From Cellulomonas sp. B6 (GTDB taxonomy: Bacteria; Actinomycetota; Actinomycetes; Actinomycetales; Cellulomonadaceae), in the NCBI RefSeq assembly GCF_001462455.1, contig NZ_LNTD01000099.1, positions 1 through 33,025 on the forward strand: a stretch of 33,025 bases of DNA. The letters are read 5' to 3'. Numbering within the stretch: position 1 is the stretch's first letter; every line of letters begins with the position of its first letter. A program made the position numbers and the translations under genes. The notes beneath the pieces were generated by a model that did no database searches, was not told the origin of the DNA, and saw nothing but the letters and a program-made list of their open reading frames with translations. Positions 20,616 to 27,481 of the stretch are shown here, piece after piece.

Positions 20616-21830
20616 TCACTCCTGGCCCCGCGCCGGGGCGGGGATCCGGAACAGGGCGCGCACGAGCGGGGGCGCCGCGATGAACAGGACGATGAGCGAC
20701 TGCAGGACGAGGACGAGGTCGACGGGGATGGCCTGCATGGACTGCATCGCGAACCCGCCGGCCTTGAACGCGCCGAACAGCAGGCCGGCGAGCAGCACGC
20801 CGAGGGGTCGCGACCGGCCCAGCAGGGCCACCGTGATGGCCTCGAAGCCGATGCCCGCCTCGATGCTCACGCCGAACCCGGTGGTGACGGTGCCGAGCAC
20901 CTGCCCGGCGCCGGCCAGGCCGGCGAGCGCACCCGCCAGGACCATGACGACGAGGTACACGCGCTCGACGTCGATGCCTGCGACACGTGCCGCTCGGGGG
21001 TTGAGGCCCACGGCGCGGAACCGGAACCCGAGCGCGGAGCGGTCGAGCAGCCACCACACGCCCGCGACCGCGAGCAGCGCGAGCACGAACCCGGCGTGCG
21101 TGGTGTGCGCGTCCCCGAACAGCGGCGGCAGCACCGCGGTGGCGTCCGCGGGGCGCGAGCGCGGGTTGGCCGACCCCTCGACCTGCAGCACCGGCGTGCG
21201 CAGCAGCAGCGAGACCAGGTAGAACGCGACGTAGTTGAGCATGATCGTGACGATCACCTCGTGCGCACCGGTGCGGGCCTTGAGCAGCCCGGCGATCCCG
21301 CCCCACAGCGCACCGCCGGCCAGGCCCGCGGCGAGCGCGACGGCGACGTGCACGCCCACCGGCAGGTGCAGCGAGGACGACGCCCACCCGGCGCACGCCG
21401 CGGCGACGAGGATCTGCCCGCGCGCACCGATGTTGAACATGCCGACACGGAACGCGAGCGCGACCCCGAGGCCGGCGGTGATGAGGGGCGTGGCGAACAT
21501 CAGGCTGTCGGTCAGGGGGCGGATGCTCGCGGCGAACGTGTCGCGCGGCGCCCACACGGCCCCCTGGAACAGCGCGAGGTACGCGCCGCCCACGGCCTGG
21601 CCGACCGCCGCGAGCAGGTCGCCGGGCCGCCGCAGGAAGTACGGTGCGGCGGCCGCGACGCGGTCGTCGGTGAGGCACACCAGCAGCGCGCCGAGCACGA
21701 ACGCCATGAGCACCGCGAGCAACGAGGTGGTCACGCGTCCCTGCGTCACGGCGCGCAGCACGGCGCCCGCACGGTCCGGCGGTGGCTCCTGGTGCGCCTG
21801 CTCGCGCACGGGGGTCTGCACGTCGCTCAT
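20616..21830 (-). CDS. Nucleoside ABC transporter permease (BPD_transp_2), first
   Basis: The product (404 aa) is the partner permease, like NupP/YufP. The signature FRVGMFNIGARGQILVAAACAG and the coupling loop RAVGLNPRAARVAGIDV are both present, with about ten hydrophobic helices. The first 30 residues are charged and cytoplasmic. ATG 21830 overlaps the ATPase stop by four bases. Two different permeases plus one double ATPase and one lipoprotein is the standard make-up of BMP nucleoside importers. Confidence 0.9.
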   Translation of the reverse strand: MSDVQTPVREQAHQEPPPDRAGAVLRAVTQGRVTTSLLAVLMAFVLGALLVCLTDDRVAAAAPYFLRRPGDLLAAVGQAVGGAYLALFQGAVWAPRDTFAASIRPLTDSLMFATPLITAGLGVALAFRVGMFNIGARGQILVAAACAGWASSSLHLPVGVHVAVALAAGLAGGALWGGIAGLLKARTGAHEVIVTIMLNYVAFYLVSLLLRTPVLQVEGSANPRSRPADATAVLPPLFGDAHTTHAGFVLALLAVAGVWWLLDRSALGFRFRAVGLNPRAARVAGIDVERVYLVVMVLAGALAGLAGAGQVLGTVTTGFGVSIEAGIGFEAITVALLGRSRPLGVLLAGLLFGAFKAGGFAMQSMQAIPVDLVLVLQSLIVLFIAAPPLVRALFRIPAPARGQE

Positions 21831-23344
21831 GCCGCGTCCGTCTCCTCGATCGGGGTGCCGGCCATCATCAGACCGAGCACCTCCCGGCTCGTCCCGGCCG
21901 GGACGACGCCCACGACGCGCCCGCGGTACATCACCGCGATGCGGTCGGCGAGACCGAGCACCTCGTCGATCTCGGTGGACACCACGACCACCGGGGTGCC
22001 CGCGTCGCGGGTCTCGACGATGCGCCGGTGGATGAACTCGATGGAGCCGACGTCGACGCCGCGGGTCGGCTGCGCCGCCACGAGCAGGCGCAAGGGCCGG
22101 GCCAGCTCGCGCGCGATGACGACCTTCTGCTGGTTGCCGCCCGAGAGCCGCCGCACCTGCGTGCGGATCGACGAGGTCCGCACGTCGAACTCGTCGACGC
22201 GCTGCCGGGCGAACTCGGCCAGGTGCGCGCGGCGGACCTCGCCGCGCCGCACGAACGGCGGCCCGAACGAGCGGTCGAGGACGAGGTTCTCGGCGATCGA
22301 GAACTCGCCGACCAGCCCGTCGTGCGTGCGGTCCTCGGGGACGTGCCCGACGCCGGCCGCGAGCACGGCGCGGACCCCGGCGCGCGTGAGGTCGTCGTCC
22401 CCGAGGCGCACGGTCCCCGCGGACGGTGCCCGCAGACCGGTGATCGCCTCGACGAGCTCGGTCTGCCCGTTGCCCTGGACGCCGGCGATCCCCAGCACCT
22501 CTCCCCCGCGGACCTGCAGCGTCACGTCGTCGACGAGGGCGCGCCCGCTCGCGTCGCGGACCGTGAGCCCGTCGACGCGCAGCCCGTCGCCGCGCGGACG
22601 TGCGGGCGGGCGGTCGACGGTGAGCGTGACGTCGCGCCCGACCATGAGCCGCGCGAGCTCGCGCGTGGTGGTGCCGGGCTCGGCGGCGCCGGCGACGCGG
22701 CCGTGCCGGATCACGGTGATGCGGTCGGCGACCTCGCGCACCTCCCGCAGCTTGTGGGTGATGAAGACGAGCGCGGTGCCGGCGTCGGCGAGGCGCCGCA
22801 TCGTCGCCATGAGCTCGTCGGTCTCCTGCGGGGTCAGGACGGCGGTGGGCTCGTCGAGCACCAGGACCCGGGCGTCGCGGGCCAGCGCCTTGACGATCTC
22901 GACGCGCTGCTGCACGCCGACGGGCAGGTCGCCGACGAGCGCGTCGGGGTCGAGGTCGAAGCCGAACCGCTCCGAGATCTCCCGCACGCGCCGCCGCGCG
23001 GTGCGCATGTCGAGCCAGCCGGGGCCGCGCACGTCCTCGTCGCCGAGGACGACGTTCTCGGCGACCGTGAGGACCGGCACGAGCATGAAGTGCTGGTGCA
23101 CCATGCCGATGCCGGCGCGCATCGCGTCCCCCGGTCCGTCGAAGTGCTGCGGCGCCCCGTCGAGCAGGATCTGGCCGGCGTCGGCGCGCAGCAGGCCGTA
23201 CAGCACGTTCATGAGGGTCGACTTGCCGGCGCCGTTCTCGCCGAGCAGGCAGTGGATCTGCCCCGGCTCGACCACGAGGTCGATCGCGTCGTTGGCGACC
23301 AAGGTCCCGAAGCGCTTGGTGATGCCGCGCAGCTCGAGCTTCAT
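21827..23344 (-). CDS. Nucleoside ABC transporter ATP-binding protein, two ATPase domains
   Basis: The product (505 aa) powers the importer. Domain 1 (about 1-240) has Walker A GENGAGKST (35-43), an MVHQHF Q-loop (81-86), a variant signature LPVGVQQ (140-146) and Walker B LVLDEP (161-166). Domain 2 (about 250-500) has a degenerate Walker A GVQGNGQTE, HVPEDR (334-339), a good signature LSGGNQQ (400-406) and a Walker B in which AAQPTRGVD replaces the usual DEPT. This asymmetry is normal for the RbsA/NupO family and implies one strong ATP site. ATG 23344 has a GGAAGGAG-like site. The 52 bases to the lipoprotein gene hold a long hairpin. Confidence 0.93.
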   Translation of the reverse strand: MKLELRGITKRFGTLVANDAIDLVVEPGQIHCLLGENGAGKSTLMNVLYGLLRADAGQILLDGAPQHFDGPGDAMRAGIGMVHQHFMLVPVLTVAENVVLGDEDVRGPGWLDMRTARRRVREISERFGFDLDPDALVGDLPVGVQQRVEIVKALARDARVLVLDEPTAVLTPQETDELMATMRRLADAGTALVFITHKLREVREVADRITVIRHGRVAGAAEPGTTTRELARLMVGRDVTLTVDRPPARPRGDGLRVDGLTVRDASGRALVDDVTLQVRGGEVLGIAGVQGNGQTELVEAITGLRAPSAGTVRLGDDDLTRAGVRAVLAAGVGHVPEDRTHDGLVGEFSIAENLVLDRSFGPPFVRRGEVRRAHLAEFARQRVDEFDVRTSSIRTQVRRLSGGNQQKVVIARELARPLRLLVAAQPTRGVDVGSIEFIHRRIVETRDAGTPVVVVSTEIDEVLGLADRIAVMYRGRVVGVVPAGTSREVLGLMMAGTPIEETDAA

Positions 23345-23357
23345 CGTGTCTCCTTCC

Positions 23358-23391
23358 GGGCCGCGGGGCGCGGCGTCGCGCCCCGCGGCCC
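23358..23391 (-). terminator. Intra-operon hairpin between lipoprotein and ATPase genes
   Basis: A perfect 15-bp inverted repeat (GGGCCGCGGGGCGCG and its complement) with a four-base loop fills most of the 52-base gap. It could partly end transcription or protect the 3' end of the upstream message, giving more binding protein than membrane parts. A full terminator is unlikely because the next four genes have no other obvious promoter. Confidence 0.7.
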
Positions 23392-23396
23392 CGGGG

Positions 23397-24479
23397 TCAG
23401 CGCGGGGAGTTGACCGACTCGACGACGATGTCGCCGTCGGCGACCTGCTGGCGCAGGGCGGCGACCTCGTCGGCGAGGCCTTCCGGCAGGGTGTCCGCGA
23501 GGTCGTGGTACGGCGCCAGGTCGACGCCGGCGTTCGCGAGGTCGCCGACGTACGGCGTGGCGTCGAAGCGGCCCTGCGACCCCTCGTCGACCACGCTGAC
23601 GATCGCGTCGCCCATCTGCTTCATGACCGAGCTGAGGATCAGGTCGCCGTACTGCGGCGCGATCTCGTACGTGTCGTTGTCGACGCCGATGAGCACGCCC
23701 CGGCCCGCGTCGCGCAGCGCCTCGGCGGTGCCCTGGTAGAGCGACCCGGCGACGGGCATGACCACGTCGGCGCCCTGGTCGAGCAGGTTGCGGGTGACGG
23801 ACTTGCCCGCGGCGATGTCGTCGAACGTGCCGGAGAAGGTGCCGGTCTGGCTGGCCTTGTCCCAGCCCAGCAGGCGCACGTCGGTGCCGTGCACCTCGTT
23901 GTAGTGCGCGACGCCGTCGGCGAAGCCGTCGAGGAAGAGCATGACGGGCGGGAACGGCTGCCCGCCGTAGACCCCGACGACGCCCGTGCGCGAGTACCCG
24001 GCCGCGAGGTACCCCGCGAGGAACGCCGCCTGGGCGGTGTCGTAGACGACCGGCTTGACGTTCGGCAGGTCGATCGAGGAGTCGTCGACGATCGCGAAGC
24101 TGCGGTCCGGGTACCTCTCGGCGGCTGTCCGGGCGGCGTCGGCGGTGGAGAACCCGACCGTGACGGTCAGGTCGCAGCCCTGCTGGTAGGCCTGCTCGAG
24201 GTTGGGCGCGTAGTCGGTCTCGCTGTTCGACTCGAGCGTGAGGGTCCGGACGCCGAGCTCCTGCTCGGCGGTGCGCATGCCGTCACGGACGGCCTGGTTG
24301 AAGCCCTTGTCGTCGAGGCCCCCGAAGTCGGAGACCATGCACGCGGCGTAGTCGCGCCCGGACGTGCCGGCGGTGTCGGCGTCGGGCTCGGGTGCCGGTG
24401 GCGTGGCGCACGCGGCGAGCGCGAGGGCGACGAGCGTGGCGAGGGCGAGCGGCCGACGGGCGGTGGGTCGTGCGGTCAT
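23397..24479 (-). CDS. BMP-family nucleoside-binding lipoprotein
   Basis: The product (360 aa) is the substrate-binding lipoprotein of the importer (PF02608 type, like PnrA/BmpA/NupN). A basic start and hydrophobic core end in the lipobox LAAC with lipidated Cys24, then a Pro-Asp-rich linker. The binding fold opens CMVSDFGGLDDKGFNQAVRDG, the family signature; GVDNDTYEIAPQYGDLILSSVMKQ and GDIVVES near the end are also typical. PnrA-type proteins bind purine nucleosides or other nucleosides. ATG 24479 has GAAGGAG upstream, inside a small hairpin. It is the first gene of the transporter operon, and a LacI-like operator lies about 60 bases upstream. Confidence 0.93.
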   Translation of the reverse strand: MTARPTARRPLALATLVALALAACATPPAPEPDADTAGTSGRDYAACMVSDFGGLDDKGFNQAVRDGMRTAEQELGVRTLTLESNSETDYAPNLEQAYQQGCDLTVTVGFSTADAARTAAERYPDRSFAIVDDSSIDLPNVKPVVYDTAQAAFLAGYLAAGYSRTGVVGVYGGQPFPPVMLFLDGFADGVAHYNEVHGTDVRLLGWDKASQTGTFSGTFDDIAAGKSVTRNLLDQGADVVMPVAGSLYQGTAEALRDAGRGVLIGVDNDTYEIAPQYGDLILSSVMKQMGDAIVSVVDEGSQGRFDATPYVGDLANAGVDLAPYHDLADTLPEGLADEVAALRQQVADGDIVVESVNSPR

Positions 24480-24480
24480 G

Positions 24481-24495
24481 TCGAAGCTCCTTCGA
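24481..24495 (-). promoter_or_regulatory. Hairpin enclosing the ribosome site of the lipoprotein gene
   Basis: On the minus strand TCGAAG-GAG-CTTCGA is a perfect 6-bp stem with a three-base loop ending one base before the ATG. The ribosome site GAAGGAG is in its left arm and loop, so folding would hide it. Confidence 0.5.
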
Positions 24496-24539
24496 TTCGC
24501 ATGAGGCGGGACGTGCGGGGTCGATGGGACGGGCAACAA

Positions 24540-24552
24540 TGCGCAATCGTTT
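24540..24552. promoter_or_regulatory. LacI-type operator of the nucleoside transporter operon
   Basis: TGCGCAATCGTTT (plus strand) belongs to GCAATCGTTTAC, one base from the palindrome GTAANCGNTTAC. It matches the site at 25552-25564 at 12 of 13 positions. It is about 60 bases before the lipoprotein start. The convergent LacI protein gene is the likely source of its regulator. Confidence 0.6.
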
Positions 24553-24576
24553 ACGCGTTGTCGCTGGAGAAGGCCC

Positions 24577-25509
24577 TCAGCGGAGGGCGCGCAGCGCGGA
24601 CTCGACGAGGCCCCAGAACCGCTCGACGTCGAGGTCGAGGGCCACCGTCGCGTTGTGCTCCAGGCGCAGGATGTCGATGAGGTCGACGCAGGTCGCACCC
24701 GCGGTGCGCTCGCCGCGCAGCTCGACGTCCACCCGGGTCCGGACGGTCGTCGCCACGGCCGGGTCGGCCACGAGCGCCACCGCGACCGGGTCGTGCAGCG
24801 GGCCCTCGGGCATCTTCTCGGCCTCGAGGTACGTCGAGCAGAAGTAGTCGAGGAGCTCGACGCCGAACGCCGAGGTCGCGTTGCCGATCGCCGCGATGCG
24901 CTCGCGCACCTGCGCGCTGATGAGCGCCTGGTGCGTGATGTTGAGCCCGACCATCGTGAACGGCACGCCCGACGCGAGCACGACGTCCACCGCCTCGGGG
25001 TCGGCCCACGCGTTGAACTCCGCGTACGGCGTCGCGTTCCCCCTGGTCGTGGAGCCGCCCATCCACACGATCTCGCGGATCCGGTCGCGCGACTCGGGGT
25101 GGTCGCGCAGCAGCGTCGCGACGTTGGTGAGCGGGCCGGTCGGGATGATCGTCACGGGCTCGTCGCTCGCCTCGAGCGTGTCGAGCACGAGCCGCACCGC
25201 CGGGCGCGGGTCGAGCGCGACCGTGGGCTCGGGCAGCTCCGGCCCCCCGAGGGCGTTCTCGCCGTGGATCCACGACGCGGGCGTCAGGGCCCGGGCCAAC
25301 GGGCGGTCGGCGCCGGCCGCGACGGGCACGCCCTCGATCCCGGCGACCGTGCACGCGACGAGCGCGTTGCGCGTCGTGTGCTCGAGGTACCCGTTGCCGG
25401 ACACCGTGGTGATCGCGCGCAGGTCGAGCGCGGGATTGCCCGCCGCCAGCCAGATGGCGAAGACGTCGTCGTGCCCCGGGTCGCAGTCGAGGATCACGGG
25501 GATGGGCAT
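24577..25509 (-). CDS. Nucleoside hydrolase (inosine-uridine preferring type)
   Basis: The product (310 aa) cleaves the N-glycosidic bond of nucleosides with water to give ribose and a base. The calcium-binding signature DCDPGHDD is at residues 8-15. EFNAWADPEA (164-173) and HD at 239-240 complete the usual active site, and IHGENALGG is the expected mobile loop. Length is normal. There is no signal peptide, so it acts in the cytoplasm on imported nucleosides. ATG 25509 has a GAAGGAG site. It is 97 bases upstream of the lipoprotein gene on the same strand but has its own promoter region with two operator-like sites. Base preference cannot be told from sequence. Confidence 0.94.
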   Translation of the reverse strand: MPIPVILDCDPGHDDVFAIWLAAGNPALDLRAITTVSGNGYLEHTTRNALVACTVAGIEGVPVAAGADRPLARALTPASWIHGENALGGPELPEPTVALDPRPAVRLVLDTLEASDEPVTIIPTGPLTNVATLLRDHPESRDRIREIVWMGGSTTRGNATPYAEFNAWADPEAVDVVLASGVPFTMVGLNITHQALISAQVRERIAAIGNATSAFGVELLDYFCSTYLEAEKMPEGPLHDPVAVALVADPAVATTVRTRVDVELRGERTAGATCVDLIDILRLEHNATVALDLDVERFWGLVESALRALR

Positions 25510-25525
25510 GGTGTCACTCCTTCGT

Positions 25526-25550
25526 CACACCGACCGGTCGGTTCGGTGTG
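25526..25550. promoter_or_regulatory. Compound palindrome before the nucleoside hydrolase gene
   Basis: Arms CACACCGA and TCGGTGTG flank a nine-base middle. Inside, ACCGACCGGTCGGT (25529-25542) is itself a perfect 14-bp palindrome of the kind bound by TetR-family proteins. It lies 17-41 bases before the start codon, so it could be an operator or a leader hairpin. Confidence 0.5.
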
Positions 25551-25551
25551 G

Positions 25552-25564
25552 AAACGATTACGCA
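25552..25564. promoter_or_regulatory. LacI-type operator of the nucleoside hydrolase gene
   Basis: AAACGATTACGCA (plus strand) reads TGCGTAATCGTTT on the minus strand and matches the transporter site at 24540-24552 at 12 of 13 positions. GTAATCGTTTCC is one base from the ideal palindrome GTAANCGNTTAC. Confidence 0.6.
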
Positions 25565-25613
25565 CATCTGGACGGACGTCAAGACCCTCCCACCCGTCGG
25601 GCGTCGGTCGCCG

Positions 25614-26969
25614 TCAGCGCGCGTCGGCCGCCTGCGGCTCGGCGGGGGCCTCGTCGTCACCCCGGGGCGTGCCCTGCCCCCGCACCACGCGGTCGACGCC
25701 GGCCGCGAGCAGCGCGATCGTCAGCGTCAGCCCGACGGCGGTCGCGAGCCCCTCGAGCATCGGCACGAACGCCAGCCACGTGCGGACGTCCTGCGGTCCG
25801 ACCACGGCCCGTCCCAGCAGCAGCACGCCCTCCTCGACGCGGGTCGCGACGAGGAACGCCAGCGCGAACACCAGCATCGGGCCGAGCCCGGCGACGGCCA
25901 TGCGGCGCAGGCCGTCCGCGAGCGCCGTGAAGCGACCCCGCACGTCGCCCACGACGGGCGCCGCCGCCTCGGTCGACCACCGGCGCACCGGGGCGGGCAC
26001 GCGCTGCCAGGCCGTGGGCGCCGTGCGCCGCGGGCGCGGCGGGCGCGGCGGGTCGGCCAGGCGGTGGCCGTAGACGACCGCGCCCACGGTGAGCCACGCG
26101 AGCGGGATGACGACGAGGTCGTCGAGGTTCCCCAGCACGCCCGCGACCGTGTCGACCACCGCGTCCACCGGACTCGCCAGCGGGCCCAGCGCGTCGAGCG
26201 CCGTCAACCACCACTCGAGCACGATCGACACCGCGCGCCGCGTCTCGACCCACGCCCACACGCGGCCCGTGAGCTCGGTCGCGAAGGCCGCGGCCACGAG
26301 CAGCCAGAACGCCTCGAAGTACGCGCCGACGAATGCGAGCGCGCGCCGGTGGCTGCGGCCCTCCCAGCGGCCGAGCGCCCACCGCAGCACGACCGCCACG
26401 CCGACCACCAGCACGACCCACCAGCCGCTCGCGAGGTCGACGAACGACCCGTCGGCCCGCTCCCCCGTGAGCGAGAACCCGTTCTCCCGGAACGCGCGGT
26501 ACGCGGCCGTGTTGAGGAACCGGGCGCGGTCGTCGGCGAGGAACCCGTACGACGCGTACAGCGCGAGGAACGGGACGAACACCGAGCCCAGCACGTCGAC
26601 CAGCCCGCGCTCGTGGCCGGACGTGGGGTCGTCGGGCGCGCGCGTGCGCCCGATCGCGGCGAGCGCCGGCAGGTCGCGCCGCAGCACGTGCAGCATCGCG
26701 ACGATGCCCGCGACCATGCACAGCGGCGCGAGCACGAGCACGGCCCACCCGAGGGTGTTGCTGACGCCCGCGGCGTTGACGGCGGCCCAGCCGGCGGCGT
26801 AGCGGCCGGCGACCGCGAGGAGCGCGAGGACGAGCAGCACGGGCCACCAGCGCACCCACAGCCGGACGCCGTGCGCGACGACGCCGCCGAGGTCGCGGAA
26901 CCACGCGCGCACGCGCTCGGCGGGGGTGGCGGGAGCCGGGCTCGGGACGTCGGTCACGGCGGACATCAT
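25614..26969 (-). CDS. Polytopic membrane protein of unknown function (about eight helices)
   Basis: I do not recognise a family. The product (451 aa) has about eight hydrophobic segments, the first near residue 40 (WWPVLLVLALLAVAG) and the last near 420 (LATAVGLTLTIALLAAG). A cytoplasmic loop near 310-350 is rich in Pro and Arg (ADPPRPPRPRRTAPTAW), and the tail is acidic. The helices carry many Trp residues. The product starts MMSAVTD; ATG 26969 overlaps the upstream stop by four bases, so it is translated with the 2-TM protein gene. It is the last gene of the iscS-mnmA operon. No transporter or enzyme motif is visible. Confidence 0.82.
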   Translation of the reverse strand: MMSAVTDVPSPAPATPAERVRAWFRDLGGVVAHGVRLWVRWWPVLLVLALLAVAGRYAAGWAAVNAAGVSNTLGWAVLVLAPLCMVAGIVAMLHVLRRDLPALAAIGRTRAPDDPTSGHERGLVDVLGSVFVPFLALYASYGFLADDRARFLNTAAYRAFRENGFSLTGERADGSFVDLASGWWVVLVVGVAVVLRWALGRWEGRSHRRALAFVGAYFEAFWLLVAAAFATELTGRVWAWVETRRAVSIVLEWWLTALDALGPLASPVDAVVDTVAGVLGNLDDLVVIPLAWLTVGAVVYGHRLADPPRPPRPRRTAPTAWQRVPAPVRRWSTEAAAPVVGDVRGRFTALADGLRRMAVAGLGPMLVFALAFLVATRVEEGVLLLGRAVVGPQDVRTWLAFVPMLEGLATAVGLTLTIALLAAGVDRVVRGQGTPRGDDEAPAEPQAADAR

Positions 26970-27481
26970 GGCGCGTCGGCGGCGCGCGCGGGAGCACCGC
27001 CCGCGGCGGCACGCGCGGGACGTCCCGCCCGGGCCGGGAGCGCGGCGGCGAGCGTGCCGGCCGCACCGCCCACGAGGAGCACGAGCCCGCCGACGACGAC
27101 ACCCGTGGGGGCCGCCGCGACGACGGTCTCCCGGCGCACGCCGTCGACGTCCCACGCGCAGACCGCGCGCGCGGGCACGATCCCGAAGCGCACGGTGGCG
27201 CCGCCCTCACGGGCCTCGTAGGCCGCGAGGCACGTCCCCGGTGCGGCGTCCGCCCCGGCACCGACGGTGCGGACCCCGACGCTCACCCACGCCACGAGCA
27301 GCATGACGACGCCCACCAGCCCGAGGCCCGTCGCGACGAGCAGCGCGAGCGCGCGACGGCGTGAGCGCGGCGCACGGCGCGCGGGCGGCGCGGGACGCGC
27401 GGGTGGCGCGGGACGCGCGGGTGGCGGCGTGTCCCCGAGCGGGGCAGGACCGGACGGCGGGGGCGTGGGCACGGTGGTCAT
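26966..27481 (-). CDS. Small membrane protein with Pro-rich start and two membrane helices
   Basis: The product (171 aa) is unrecognised. Residues 1-40 are a Pro-Ala-Arg tail with a six-residue period (PARPAP). Helix 1 is about 44-66 and helix 2 about 126-148. Between them is an outside loop of about 55 residues with Cys84 and Cys108, which could form a disulfide. The C-terminus is Ala-Arg rich and cytoplasmic. This layout resembles small regulatory or partner subunits. ATG 27481 overlaps the MetE-like stop by four bases, and its stop overlaps the start of the eight-helix protein gene, so the two membrane proteins may work as a pair. Confidence 0.8.
   Translation of the reverse strand: MTTVPTPPPSGPAPLGDTPPPARPAPPARPAPPARRAPRSRRRALALLVATGLGLVGVVMLLVAWVSVGVRTVGAGADAAPGTCLAAYEAREGGATVRFGIVPARAVCAWDVDGVRRETVVAAAPTGVVVGGLVLLVGGAAGTLAAALPARAGRPARAAAGGAPARAADAP
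27380..27426 (-). repeat. 18-bp tandem repeat in the Pro-rich tail
   Basis: About 2.6 copies of an 18-base unit, CGCGGGYGGCGCGGGACG on the plus strand, encode the PARPAP repeats. The unit keeps frame, so copy number could vary between strains without breaking the gene. Confidence 0.75.

Noticed and set aside
23358..23391. Hairpin as a full terminator ending the lipoprotein transcript
   Set aside because: The four genes after it overlap or nearly overlap and have no other visible promoter, so partial termination or RNA protection is more likely.
21096..24680. 1194-residue plus-strand frame opposite the transporter operon
   Set aside because: It lies entirely antisense to the permease, ATPase and lipoprotein genes, which have intact motifs.
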